Shown: positions 17,801-25,643 of the stretch, in pieces
Layout of the letters: every line of letters starts with the position of its first letter
Position numbering within the stretch: the stretch's first letter is position 1
DNA from: Roseibacillus persicicus
GTDB lineage: Bacteria; Verrucomicrobiota; Verrucomicrobiia; Verrucomicrobiales; Akkermansiaceae
Assembly (NCBI RefSeq): GCF_014651675.1
Contig: NZ_BMXI01000019.1
Location: 38,903-102,902, forward strand
Direction: 5' to 3'
Length of the DNA stretch: 64,000 bases
Program-made: the position numbers and the translations under genes
Notes under the pieces: model-generated
Databases searched by the model: none
What the model was told of the DNA's origin: nothing
The model's input: only the letters and a program-made list of their open reading frames with translations

Positions 17801-20800
17801 GGCGACTCCGAAGGCCTTTTCGATTTCCTTGCTGACCTGGGTCAGCATCAGGGAGTCAAAGCCGAGCTCGATGAGGGTGGCGTCGGCTTCCATTTCTTCG
17901 GGTTCGATTCCGGAGAGATCGTTGAGGACTTGGCAAAGTCTTTCCTGGATAACGGGCTTGCGGTCGGTGGACATGACGGGTGGAACAGTTTGAGGAAGGG
18001 TGGCTTGAGCCGCTGGGGGCGCAAGCGGTTGAGAAGGTTGAGGGGGGACGGGGATTTCGGTTGTGAGCGGCTTGGGATCGATCCAGAAGCGCTTCCGCTC
18101 GAAAGGATAGGTGGGGAGGGGAACCCGCTTGCGGACTTCTGCGCCGGTGTAGGCCTCCCAATCGATGGTGTGGCCGTGGATCCAGAGCTGGCCAAGGGCG
18201 AGCTGGAAGTGGAGGGCGTCGGAGTCCGTGTCGGCTGCGTGGCCCGAGGTGGAGAAGATGGCTTGCTTTGCCTTCTTGTCTGCCACTTGGCGCGAGAGCG
18301 TGGAAAGGGTCTGACCGGGGCCGACCTCCAGTAATGTGGTTTCTGGGGCTTCGCAGAAGTGCGCGGCCGCTTGGGTGAAGCGCACTGTTCGGCGCACATG
18401 GGAGGCCCAATAGTGCGGGTCGGTGGCTTGGTCGTCGCTGAGCCACTCGGTGGTGACTGTGGAGCGAATGGGGATTAGCGGAGGATGGAGTGCGGCCTTT
18501 TCGATGACCTTCTGAAAAGGTTCGACGACCTCGTCCATCATCCAGCTATGGAAGCCGTGGGAGGTGTGGAGAGGTTTGGCTGCAATGTCTTGTTCGGAGA
18601 GGGTGGCGGTGAACTTTTCCAGCTCATCGTGGGGACCCGCAACGACACAAAGTTCGGGGCCGTTGACAGCGGCAAGGTCGAGCCTCTCGGGGATGAGGGG
18701 GGCGAGCTTTTCTTCACTAAGCCTGACGGAAAGCATTCCGCCGGGTTCGACTGCTTGCATCAAGGCACCCCGCTGGGCGAGAATGGCGAGCGCGTCTTCC
18801 AAGGAAAGAATGCCCGAGATGGTGGCGGCCACGAGTTCGCCGACACTATGACCGACGAGGGCGGTTGGCTGCATGCCCCAGTGCATCAGGAGTCGGGCCT
18901 GGCAGTAGCTCAGCACAAAGATGGCGGGCTGGGCCATGATGGTTTGCTTGATGCGATGGGCGGCCGCGTCCTGATCCGCCTCAGGGGCGGGGAAGAGGGT
19001 GTCGCGCAAGTCTTCCCCCATGAGAGGGAGGAGAATCTCCGCACAACGATCGAGCTCGCTTCGGAAAAAGGGCTCGGACTGATAGAGGTCGCGTCCCATG
19101 CCCACGGTCTGGGACCCTTGGCCGGGGAACATGAAGACGAGAGGGGCGTCCACCTGTTTCGGCGAGCCTTTCGCGGAGCGGGCTTTCTCCAGATGCAGAG
19201 AGTCACCCACGAGGACCTGACGCTTGGCAAAGTGCTTGCGGCCGATGCGTAGGGTGTGGGCGATATCGGCGGGGTTGAGGTCGGGATGGCTTGCGCAATA
19301 GCTGACCAAATTGTCCTTCATCGCCGCCAAGGCCTCATCGCTTCGGGCGGAGAGAGGGAAGATCTGATAGGGGCGGGCACTGGGGCTGGATTCCTGTTTG
19401 GGAGGTTCCTCCAAAATGATGTGGGCGTTGGTGCCGCCGACTCCAAAGGAAGAAATGCCTGCCCTTCGTGGTCCCTGATTCGGCTGCCAATCGGTGAGAT
19501 CGGCGTTGACATGGAAAGGGGAGTTCTCGAAGTCGATCTTCGGATTGGCCTTCTGAAAATGGAGGGTCGCGGGGAGCTTGCCGTGCTCCAGAGAGAAAGC
19601 CGTCTTGATGGTGGCGGTGACTCCGGAGGCGATGTCGAGATGGCCCACGGAGGGCTTTACCGAACCGATGGCACAGCCTTGTTTGTGGGTGACGCCCAGG
19701 TCGCGGAAGGCTTTGGTTAGGCCGGCGACCTCAATGGGATCGCCCAGCGGAGTGCCGGTGCCGTGTGCTTCGACGTAGGTGATAGTGGAGGGATCGATAC
19801 CCGCGTCCGTGATGGCGTCTTTAATGACACCGGCTTGTCCGTCGATGCTGGGGGCGGTGTAGGAGTGCTTGCGCCCGCCATCGTTGTTGAGCGCGCAACC
19901 CTTGATGACGGCATGGATGTGGTCTCCATCCCGCACGGCATCGTCGAGCCGCTTGAGGAGCACGATGCCCGCGCCATTGGAGAACACGGTGCCAGTCGCT
20001 TTTTCATCAAAAGTTCGACAAGAACCGTCCTGCGAGAGAATGCCGTCGGGGGTGAAGTAGTACCCTTTTTTCTCAGGTAAAGTAATGGTCACTCCTCCGG
20101 CCAAAGCCATATCGCAAGCTCCCGCTCGCAGGCTGAGACAGGCTTGGGTGATGGCGACCAGTGAGGTCGAACAGGCAGACTGAACGGTCATGGCCGGACC
20201 CCGGAGGTCCAGCTTGAAGGCGACGCGGGTGGCGAGGTAGTCCTTGTCGTTGCCGAGCTCGGCCTGCAGGGAGCCAACCTGAATTGACGGGATCCAGTCC
20301 GCGAGAAATTCGCGATCGGTGGCGAGGTTGGAGATGGCGTAGGTGTCGAGGTAGTTGCCGGCCCAGACGCCGATTTTTCCCTCATAGTCTTCGGAGTTGT
20401 AACCGGCATCTTCCAGGCAATCCCAAGCGAGTTCCAGAAAGACCCGGTGCTGCGGATCCATCAGCTTGGCCTCGTTGGGCAAGACTCCGAAGAACTTGGC
20501 GTCGAAGTTTTCCACGTTCTCCATCAGGCCTTTGACGGGAACGTAGCCGGAGTCATTGCTGACGGTGGCGGGATCGATTCCGGCGGAAAGAAGGTCGGCG
20601 TCGGTCAGCTGAGTCAGGCACTCTTTCCCATCTAACAGGTTCTGCCAGAATTGGTGCACGTTGGGCGACTCGGGCAGGCGGCAGGACATGCCCACGATGG
20701 CGATGTCGCGACTGGTGTTGCTTTCGAATGACACCGGGGCCGTTTCGGTGGTGGCTTCGGAGGTGGTGAAAAGCTTGGATTGTTCGGCCACGGTGGAATG

Positions 20801-22798
20801 CTGGAAGAGCTCGGGGGCGGTGACTTCCTTGTCGAAGTGTCGGCTCAACTTGGCGAGAAGCTGAATGACCTGAAGCGACTTTCCGCCCAAGTCGGCAAAG
20901 CGGTCGTGGCGGCCAATGGGGGACAGGTGGAGAACTTGGCTCCAGAGGCTGGCGATGGCTTCCTCTATCGCACCCATCGGCTTGGCAAAGAGCTCGGAGA
21001 GCTCGGGACGTTGGCGAGCCTTCTCCTGGAAGTCGGCCCCGATTTCGTCCACGCGATGCCGGAGAGCAATGGCGCGATACTCTTGGGAAGAAATTAGAGT
21101 GGGGTTGGTGGTGGCTGCAGCAGGGGACAGGGAGGCCGAAGTGTCGCGCACGGGTTGCCGCGCCCCTTGTTCAGCTACCGCGAGGGGGAGTCGATAATGG
21201 ACTACATCGCCTATGGACTGGGAGTGGCCGGACCCGATTTGCTCCAGGAACTGGCGGGCGGGGGTGTTGCGTTCATTGGGGCGCAGAGGGATGAGGATCT
21301 CGCTGACGCCGGATTGACGGGCAATCTCAGTGAGGCGCGCGATAATTTTCTGTTCCACTCCTTTGCCCAGAACGCGGCAACTGAGGAGAAGGGAATCGAC
21401 CGTAAGAAGGTTGCCGGATACCTCGTAGATAACCACCCCAACAAGGCCGTAGTCGCCAAAGCGATCCTTGACCTCGACGGCGAGCACTTCCTTGCCGGAT
21501 TGGGAAAGGGCTGTGACTTCATCCTCGTTGCGACGGATGGTGGTGGTGTTGAACTGGTTGGTGCGTTGGGTCAGCTGCGCTACCCGTGCGAGATTGTCGT
21601 TGGTCAGGCTGGAGAACGAGATTTCCAGCTGCAGTTCGCGCAAGAACGTTTCGTAGTCAGCGGATTGTTCGCGCACTTCCTCTCGCGCCAGCATGGTTTG
21701 GTACATGGCGGTGCGCTGGCTGTCCTCGCTGGTGGAGGAGTCGGGGAGTTCCAGACGCCAGTGATGCTTGAGGAATTCCGCGAAGTCGTCGGGATTCTTC
21801 GGAAGCTCCACCACCGTGACCTGCGGGATGCTGGCGGCGACTTCGGCGATCTCCATGGGATTGTCGTCCAGGAAGACAAAGGAATCGAGCCCGAGGTTCA
21901 GTTGCTCGGCCAGGGCGGCGATGTTCGACGACTTGGACTGCCAATTCACCTTCCATCCCACGATGTCGTCCTCGCGCAGAATCATGCCGGAGTTCTTGCG
22001 AAAGACTTCGCGGACATCGTCCTCTTCGTTTTTGGAAGCGAGACAGAGAATCAACCCTGCTTCTTTCCGGCTCTTGATGAATCGCTGGAGAGCTTGGAAG
22101 GGTGGAGTGATTTCCAGTTCTTCGGCGCCGATTTCAGCAGCCACCCCGGGCCACAGGGTGTTGTCCGCATCCAGCACCAAGACCTTGGGGGGAGGGACGA
22201 CGGAGGAGTGCACGCGTCGCGCAATGAGCGTTGCCAGCGATTGATAGTAAGCATCGGTATAGGGCAGATGGCCCTCGCGGTCGGCAATGGGGTCGAGCTT
22301 GCTACTGGTCGGATAGTAGTTTGCGAGAGTCTTGCCGGTGACTGCGGGGATTCTCAGTTCGAGACAGCTCTTGGCGATGTCGTTGCAGAGCTCGTTGACC
22401 AGTGCCGACATCGCGGGGTCGCGGGCAACTTCTTCCGATGGCTCGGTCAGGATGATGAGGTAGCGCCCTGGGTGCGGGGCTGCTTGGGAGCGCAGGGCCG
22501 CGATGAACTCGGTGGTGTTTTTTCGGAGTTCCTGTTGCCACTCCTCCGTGCCCATGGACCCGAACCGTTGCCAGTCCTCGGGGCGAAGGAGAATGACATT
22601 GAGCCCACCCGTGTTGCGGTGGAAAGGGGAGGCGGGATCGAGCAGGCTTTGAAAAACCTGATTGTAGGGCGCAAAGCGAAGCGAGGTCTCGATGCCGAGT
22701 CGCTGGAACCAATAGTCCAAAACCGGCGCCAAGGGTTCGGCGGTGAAGGTGGCGGAGACCTCAAGAGTGAATTGATTGTTGTCGGAAGATTCGCTCAT
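11885..22798 (-). CDS. Hybrid PKS-NRPS megasynthase: FkbH-ACP-KS-AT-ACP-AMT-C-A-PCP-TE
   Basis: 3,637 residues, uninterrupted. Order by residue: an FkbH-type glyceryl-loading unit (about 1-545: HAD core with D210 in LDADNTLW, then FLDDNP; acyltransferase half with QRTNQFN and RFGDYGL). ACP1 (S641 in GGKSLQ). Ketosynthase (about 697-1120; C876 in SACSTS, H1012 in AHGTGT, H1053 in SVGH). Malonyl-type acyltransferase (S1318 in GHSVGE, H1417 in HGFHS). ACP2 (S1649). A Gln/Met/Pro-rich linker (about 1690-1800). PLP aminotransferase of the MycA/McyE type (K2106 in TYGKVIGGG). Condensation domain (HHIVADG, H2453). Adenylation domain (D2975, K3265; code D-A-F-W-L-G-G-T-F-K, read by eye, as for valine). 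PCP (S3322). Thioesterase with C3453 in GYCFGG. There is no KR, DH or ER, as expected if the beta-ketone is transaminated. The start overlaps the amidase stop (ATGA). Confidence 0.95.
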   Translation of the reverse strand: MSESSDNNQFTLEVSATFTAEPLAPVLDYWFQRLGIETSLRFAPYNQVFQSLLDPASPFHRNTGGLNVILLRPEDWQRFGSMGTEEWQQELRKNTTEFIAALRSQAAPHPGRYLIILTEPSEEVARDPAMSALVNELCNDIAKSCLELRIPAVTGKTLANYYPTSSKLDPIADREGHLPYTDAYYQSLATLIARRVHSSVVPPPKVLVLDADNTLWPGVAAEIGAEELEITPPFQALQRFIKSRKEAGLILCLASKNEEDDVREVFRKNSGMILREDDIVGWKVNWQSKSSNIAALAEQLNLGLDSFVFLDDNPMEIAEVAASIPQVTVVELPKNPDDFAEFLKHHWRLELPDSSTSEDSQRTAMYQTMLAREEVREQSADYETFLRELQLEISFSSLTNDNLARVAQLTQRTNQFNTTTIRRNEDEVTALSQSGKEVLAVEVKDRFGDYGLVGVVIYEVSGNLLTVDSLLLSCRVLGKGVEQKIIARLTEIARQSGVSEILIPLRPNERNTPARQFLEQIGSGHSQSIGDVVHYRLPLAVAEQGARQPVRDTSASLSPAAATTNPTLISSQEYRAIALRHRVDEIGADFQEKARQRPELSELFAKPMGAIEEAIASLWSQVLHLSPIGRHDRFADLGGKSLQVIQLLAKLSRHFDKEVTAPELFQHSTVAEQSKLFTTSEATTETAPVSFESNTSRDIAIVGMSCRLPESPNVHQFWQNLLDGKECLTQLTDADLLSAGIDPATVSNDSGYVPVKGLMENVENFDAKFFGVLPNEAKLMDPQHRVFLELAWDCLEDAGYNSEDYEGKIGVWAGNYLDTYAISNLATDREFLADWIPSIQVGSLQAELGNDKDYLATRVAFKLDLRGPAMTVQSACSTSLVAITQACLSLRAGACDMALAGGVTITLPEKKGYYFTPDGILSQDGSCRTFDEKATGTVFSNGAGIVLLKRLDDAVRDGDHIHAVIKGCALNNDGGRKHSYTAPSIDGQAGVIKDAITDAGIDPSTITYVEAHGTGTPLGDPIEVAGLTKAFRDLGVTHKQGCAIGSVKPSVGHLDIASGVTATIKTAFSLEHGKLPATLHFQKANPKIDFENSPFHVNADLTDWQPNQGPRRAGISSFGVGGTNAHIILEEPPKQESSPSARPYQIFPLSARSDEALAAMKDNLVSYCASHPDLNPADIAHTLRIGRKHFAKRQVLVGDSLHLEKARSAKGSPKQVDAPLVFMFPGQGSQTVGMGRDLYQSEPFFRSELDRCAEILLPLMGEDLRDTLFPAPEADQDAAAHRIKQTIMAQPAIFVLSYCQARLLMHWGMQPTALVGHSVGELVAATISGILSLEDALAILAQRGALMQAVEPGGMLSVRLSEEKLAPLIPERLDLAAVNGPELCVVAGPHDELEKFTATLSEQDIAAKPLHTSHGFHSWMMDEVVEPFQKVIEKAALHPPLIPIRSTVTTEWLSDDQATDPHYWASHVRRTVRFTQAAAHFCEAPETTLLEVGPGQTLSTLSRQVADKKAKQAIFSTSGHAADTDSDALHFQLALGQLWIHGHTIDWEAYTGAEVRKRVPLPTYPFERKRFWIDPKPLTTEIPVPPQPSQPLAPPAAQATLPQTVPPVMSTDRKPVIQERLCQVLNDLSGIEPEEMEADATLIELGFDSLMLTQVSKEIEKAFGVATTMRQLLAELPTIGDIVGHLDKEADPSQFQPAAAAPAPTEAAPQQVLPQQPAQAAPQFAPVQQPFPTVGGDQGALMAQMMNMQMQQMQFMQQQMQMLAGLPPAPNALPTAPTPQAAAMPVAPIPSTPKQNDQPKEEPKSGGTASGTTTSITRDADDSLTTQQRQHLDQLISSYVARSKSSKEWTAKYRQYHADPRTVSGFNRSWKEMIYQLVVKRSKGSRLLDIDDNEYIDILNGFGPGFFGHSPDFVLEAVRKQMEEGFEVGPQSPLTGETAQLFCEMTGNERASFVCTGSEAVQAAMRLARTATGRDKIAVFTKDYHGNFDEVLLRGSQTKRKPRTFPSAPGVPKSAVSNMLVLDYGTDESLEILKEHAHELAAIMIEPVQSRRPEFQPHEFVKALRTVADEAGSLLIFDEVICGLRDGPHGAQGFYGVKSDISTYGKVIGGGLPIGIVAGKAKYMDTFDGGHWQYGDDSFPEGDVTFFAGTFVRHPLGIAAANAVLKHLKSQGPLLWANLKARAERLYRTVDQFMVDNEVPIRLPGLHSRFFVRVGEDCKYGNLLFFHLRKKGVFILEGFPSYITTAHTDEDIDYVIRAFKESVAELQAGGFLKKTDAIKLLDGPQLTGPPPRLGGSAPAKVTAPVTTESKQVLAPKKTENLPLTEAQQEIWLACQLGHEASCAFNEATSLVFEGSLDSAALEKALNTVVNHHDALRSSFDLDGDTWSIADRVEVPFRHQDLSGLSDEEKGEAIQLATQTQALTPFDLQTAPLLRAKLTKVSEDRHILFLTAHHIVADGWSFNVLIENLSDCYNAFSQGLPNPLEPSASFANYALQRAEHEQSGKPDPHLDYWISQYPDTVPILNLPTDRPFPQHRTFSGATLHESVDASLLKSLRKAGARSGATLYATTLSAFQILLHRLTGQSDLVIGIPAAGQSSQGLENMVGHCVNFLPLRAKVEENQPFSELVQIVAARVLEAYEHQDCTYGQLVPRLKLQRRPGRMPLTEVGFNLERMDYFKPFEGLETEFVDSPKSFVNQLLFLNLVESKNGVSIECHFNTAVFNHSTVEGWMKQYREILEGIANNPEGPSGKELPAPAPQAMGRPLPLSANNETDYPRTSTVQQLFEEVAATHPERTALQLRDWTMSYQTLNRLANRLAVQLRNAGIETNRPVPVVLDRSFDYIISILAVLKAGGAYLPVDPCYPQERIAALIESAQPKVILTRSNFSSQIAAPAQCKLIAVDEVFNDEDANDAGSANLPLTNKATDLAYIMFTSGSTGNPKGVEIPHRGIVRLVKNTNYAELDDSQVYLQASSLSFDASTFEIWAPLLNGGRLVLLPPGAPSLDTIAKEIRDHRVTTLWLTSGLFQLMIDEKLEALRPLKQLLAGGDVLSKHHVGKVLRELPDLRLINGYGPTENTTFSCCHTITSADLDGSSIPIGKPISNSEVYLLDEHLNPLPPMTEGELFFGGDGLARGYFENEKLTTERFITNPFSIESDSKLYRSGDRARYRPDGVIEFLGRVDEEVKIRGYRIDPSEIEEALCRHEAITQARVVARGESAEDKSLVAYITSRTAVEEGEVKGFLQSFLPSHLIPARIVAMETLPVTDNGKVDDSALPTPEADSATPEQNLRYAESETEKRMAQLWSRVLKIDEVPANRSFFDLGGHSLQALKLFNQIEKEFGKKLPLSTLFESPTIEGLAARFAPKEPAKAAPANLTAIRKTGSKTPIFCIHGGDGGTLIYRSLAERVDPDRPFYTLEAPALSGESDIATTIEETAATYLEQIQTVQAEGPYLLGGYCFGGIVVYEIAQQLKAQGQEIELLCLFDTDNPAVAPRYLSLAERASRQWQESSEKSWVGKVGKLSGRFGEGLVNKLKVGTEKAAASVASSTGMDMGAKLQTVIVREAHDKAMQRYRPRSYDGDVVLFTAEDQGDGVIYPPHLGWDGYVRGQLELIPIPGEHLTIFQEPHVEDFAKELHKILSVRA

Positions 22799-23592
22799 GA
22801 ACTTGTTAGGTGATCCACGCCCAAGTTGAAGGATTCCACGCGGTCGTCACTGGCGGGAAAGTCGTTTCGCCACTTGCGCACTTCGTTCAGGTCGAGATTG
22901 GCGGCGAGGACTTCGACCTTCGAACCCGCTTCGGCGATGATTTCGCCCTTGGGGTCGATGACGAGAGAGCGGCCGGGAAAGTCGAGGTTGGGGTCGGAGC
23001 CCGCGCGGTTGACTCCGATGACGTAGGCCTGATTCTCGATGGCCCGAGCCCGGAGAAGCGTGACCCAATGCTCCACCCGGGGGGAAGGCCAGTTGGCGAG
23101 CACGACCAGCAGTTCCGCCTCGGGAGTGGCCATGCGGAAAATTTCGGGAAAGCGGAGGTCGTAACAAACGAAAGGCGAGAGAGTCCACTCGCCCAGAGGC
23201 AGGGTCCGGACCCAAGAGCCCGCGCAACCGGCCTCTTTTTCGCCGGAAGGGGTGAAGGGGTGGATTTTGGAATAGCTTCCGCCGAGGGAGCCATCGGAAT
23301 TGATGAGGACCGCGTCGTTGGTTCGGAGCCCGTCCCGCTCCAGCACGAGGCCTGCGAGAATGGCCGCCTGATGCTTTTTCGCCAAATCAGCGAGGGCGGA
23401 AAGGGTCGTGGATTGCTCCGCTGGCTCCGCAACTTTCCCGAAATCCATCGTGAACCCCGTGGCGAACATTTCCGGCAGGACAATGAGGGAGTTTTTTTCG
23501 ATTTGAGATTGAGCAAGGAGGCTCGCAAGCCTCTCGAGATTGGAGGCTTTTTCTTCCCAAATTGGATCCAGCTGACAGCAATAAACAAGCAT
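22795..23592 (-). CDS. Nitrilase-superfamily omega-amidase (YafV-like)
   Basis: 265 residues from ATG 23592; the frame is open 13 codons further, but the family begins 'MLVYCCQLDPIWEEK'. The catalytic triad of the nitrilase fold is complete: E41 in LPEMFATGF, K109 in YSKIHPF and C143 in FVCYDLRFPE. The compact length and 'PEMF.TGF' place it near omega-amidase (2-oxoglutaramate amidase). That enzyme hydrolyses the keto-amides left after glutamine or asparagine transamination. Its stop overlaps the start of the PKS-NRPS gene (ATGA), so the two are co-transcribed and probably translationally coupled. A role in serving the aminotransferase domain of that enzyme is inferred. It may instead be the housekeeping enzyme of methionine salvage. 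Confidence 0.85.
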   Translation of the reverse strand: MLVYCCQLDPIWEEKASNLERLASLLAQSQIEKNSLIVLPEMFATGFTMDFGKVAEPAEQSTTLSALADLAKKHQAAILAGLVLERDGLRTNDAVLINSDGSLGGSYSKIHPFTPSGEKEAGCAGSWVRTLPLGEWTLSPFVCYDLRFPEIFRMATPEAELLVVLANWPSPRVEHWVTLLRARAIENQAYVIGVNRAGSDPNLDFPGRSLVIDPKGEIIAEAGSKVEVLAANLDLNEVRKWRNDFPASDDRVESFNLGVDHLTSS

Positions 23593-23662
23593 GTTAAATC
23601 GGGCGAAAATTCCCGCCGCAATGATAATCAATTTCAGCTTAAATTAAATCAAAAAATAATGA

Positions 23663-23682
23663 ATCGTTTTTGTTAAAACGAT
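23663..23682. promoter_or_regulatory. Inverted repeat upstream of the amidase/PKS-NRPS operon
   Basis: ATCGTTTT-TGTT-AAAACGAT is an 8-bp perfect inverted repeat with a 4-nt centre, about 70 bp upstream of the amidase start. It could be an operator or a leader hairpin. There is no T run after it on either strand that would make it a good terminator. Confidence 0.4.
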
Positions 23683-23742
23683 GGATTTAGGTGCCTTTTT
23701 TTGTGCTAAAAACAGGTCTCGGCCGCTGGGTTTTCTTCATTT

Positions 23743-23758
23743 GACACTTGAAAGTGTC
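23743..23758. promoter_or_regulatory. Palindrome GACACTT-GA-AAGTGTC, candidate operator
   Basis: A perfect 7-bp inverted repeat with a 2-bp centre sits between the divergent amidase/PKS-NRPS operon and the hybrid kinase gene. Its size and symmetry suit a dimeric helix-turn-helix regulator. No regulator gene of that kind lies in the locus. Confidence 0.4.
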
Positions 23759-23944
23759 TCGGGGGCGGAGGTTTTCTGTATTCGAGATGAATGAGTTATG
23801 AGATTTCTTGTTGGACTGAAATGGGGAACGGAAGGGCTCCTGTTTCCGCGCGTTTCGCATTCAGCTTGGCTTTCTCTGAAAGTGATTCAACCTAGTTGAT
23901 TGTTTCTTTCTATTGAATTTACTTTATTATCTGGTGATATAGCC

Positions 23945-23981
23945 ATTTAATCGTCAGGTTGGCCGCTCAGCGCGATTAAAT
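23945..23981. promoter_or_regulatory. Inverted repeat upstream of the hybrid histidine kinase
   Basis: ATTTAATCG (23945-23953) and CGATTAAAT (23973-23981) are perfect 9-bp inverted copies separated by 19 bp. The centre-to-centre distance is about 28 bp, so the half sites would lie on nearly one face of the helix. They end about 50 bp before the kinase ATG. Confidence 0.4.
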
Positions 23982-24032
23982 CGTCCATTGGTGGGTTTTT
24001 TTGACCATTCCGGTGACGTCAGCCTTTTAGTT

Positions 24033-25574
24033 ATGAACAGAACAGTCCAAGCTTTTACCGGTCTCAGTAAGGAGCCGATTGAGATTGAAGCGAGCAAAAT
24101 TGCTGAGGGGCATTTTCGTCATTTGGCTGAGTCGCTCCCCCAAATTGTTTGGACCGCCGAACCAGACGGGGTGTTGGACTACATCAGTCCCCAGATGGCC
24201 CGGTATACTGGGATCAGTGAGGATCACCCCGAATACTTGAACTGGGCCCCACTGATTCATCCCGAGGATCTCGATCGCGTAAATGAAAATTGGCAGAAGA
24301 GCCTGGAGACCGGACGGGTTCATGAGCAGGAATTTCGGATTCGTTCTGAATCCGGGTGCTATAGCTGGTTTATTGGCCGAGCAGTTCCCTTTCGGGGAGC
24401 TGAGGGGAAGATCGTCAAATGGTATGGCACGACAACAAACATCGATCATCTGAGAAGGGCGGCGGAAGAGAAAGACCGGTTCATCGCGATCCTGGGCCAC
24501 GAGCTTCGGAATCCGTTGTCGGCGATTTCCAATAGTTTTCAGGCCCTAAGCTCCGGTGCGCTGGAGGAGAGAGAGGTTAAGAAGACTTTCTCGGTGCTTG
24601 GACGTCAAATTTCGCATTTGACTCGATTGGTTGAGGACACGTTGGATGTGTCTCGCTTGTCGTCAGGGAATTTCAAGCTGCTCAAGGAACGTCTGGAGCT
24701 CAATCAAATCGCGATTGATTGCGTGAGGGATTTTCAAAGCCGGGGGGTCAAGGCCGGAACTCAAGTGAGTCTGAATACTGCCAGCGAAAGGATCTGGGTG
24801 GATGGCGATGCGGTTCGGATCTCGCAGTGTCTGAGCAACCTTCTCAATAACGCGGTGAAGTTTACTCCGAAGGAGGCGGCAATCGAGGTCAGACTGGGCG
24901 TGGATCCCACGGGGGGAACTGCCTTTATTGAAGTCGAAGACAATGGCGTGGGTTTGGGCGCGGAAGAGATTGGCTCGGTGTTTGAGGCCTTTCATCAAGG
25001 GGCCTGCGCCGATCAGTTGAGCAGAGATGGTTTGGGCCTGGGGTTGACGGTCGTTCGCGAGATTACGTCTCTTCATGGGGGTAGCGTGGGTGCGCGGAGT
25101 AATGGCTTGGGCAAGGGGGCGGTCTTCACCATCAGGTTCCCCGTGGCCGAGGCTCCTGAAAAGCATCAGGAGGAAGAGACCATTGAGGTGAAGAAGAAGG
25201 AGACTGCGAAGATCCTTCTCATCGAGGACGATGAGGATGTGGCAACTACTTTGAAGCTACTTCTGCAGGCGTGTGGTCATGAGGTTGAAGTCGCGCCGGA
25301 TGCAGGTTCCGCCTTTATCCAGCTGGACGCTCAGCTCCCGGATATCATTTTTTGCGATCTTTCCTTGTCGGGGCATTTGGAGGGGTGGGATATTGCCAGT
25401 CGGATCAGAGAGAAAATTTCGTCAGAGCAGCTGCCGTATTTGGTCGCTCTTTCAGGTCATGCTCAGAGCGCTCACATTCGCAAGAGTCTGGAAGTCGGCT
25501 TCAAGGAGCACTTGGCAAAGCCTGCTTCCTTGGCTCAGTTGCAGAGTGCGGTGTCCAAGGCTCTGGGGGCTTGA
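24033..25574 (+). CDS. Hybrid sensor histidine kinase: PAS-HisKA-HATPase-REC
   Basis: 513 residues from ATG 24033 (an in-frame TTG at 23988 adds 15 residues). There is no membrane segment, so it is cytosolic. A PAS domain with PAC tail (about 25-140; LPQIVWTAEPDG, YTGIS, IHPEDLDRV) is followed by HisKA with phosphoacceptor H156 in GHELRNPL. Then come HATPase_c (N box SNLLNNAVKFTP, DNGVGL, GLGLGLTVV) and a C-terminal receiver (393-513) with acidic pair EDD, phosphoacceptor D442 and K496. With no DNA-binding output, the signal must pass to another regulator, which is not in the window. It diverges from the PKS-NRPS operon but need not control it. Confidence 0.93.
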   Translation: MNRTVQAFTGLSKEPIEIEASKIAEGHFRHLAESLPQIVWTAEPDGVLDYISPQMARYTGISEDHPEYLNWAPLIHPEDLDRVNENWQKSLETGRVHEQEFRIRSESGCYSWFIGRAVPFRGAEGKIVKWYGTTTNIDHLRRAAEEKDRFIAILGHELRNPLSAISNSFQALSSGALEEREVKKTFSVLGRQISHLTRLVEDTLDVSRLSSGNFKLLKERLELNQIAIDCVRDFQSRGVKAGTQVSLNTASERIWVDGDAVRISQCLSNLLNNAVKFTPKEAAIEVRLGVDPTGGTAFIEVEDNGVGLGAEEIGSVFEAFHQGACADQLSRDGLGLGLTVVREITSLHGGSVGARSNGLGKGAVFTIRFPVAEAPEKHQEEETIEVKKKETAKILLIEDDEDVATTLKLLLQACGHEVEVAPDAGSAFIQLDAQLPDIIFCDLSLSGHLEGWDIASRIREKISSEQLPYLVALSGHAQSAHIRKSLEVGFKEHLAKPASLAQLQSAVSKALGA

Positions 25575-25643
25575 TGGGTTTCCCCGCACTTGCAAGCTCG
25601 ATTTACAAAAGAAAGATTGGCGGTAGGGTCAGGGGCGGACGAA

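Larger units (their letters stand above)
23593..24032. other. 440-bp AT-rich gap between divergent genes
   Basis: No coding frame is convincing here. The stretch must hold the promoter of the leftward amidase/PKS-NRPS operon and that of the rightward hybrid histidine kinase. It contains three inverted repeats listed separately and several A/T tracts, but no clear -35/-10 pair that I would defend. Confidence 0.7.

Noticed and set aside
21155..22813. 552-codon plus-strand frame opposite the FkbH part of the synthase
   Set aside because: A shadow of the conserved megasynthase; Gly/Val/Asp composition typical of an antisense frame. The same holds for 15785-17056 and the other plus-strand frames in 11.9-22.8 kb.
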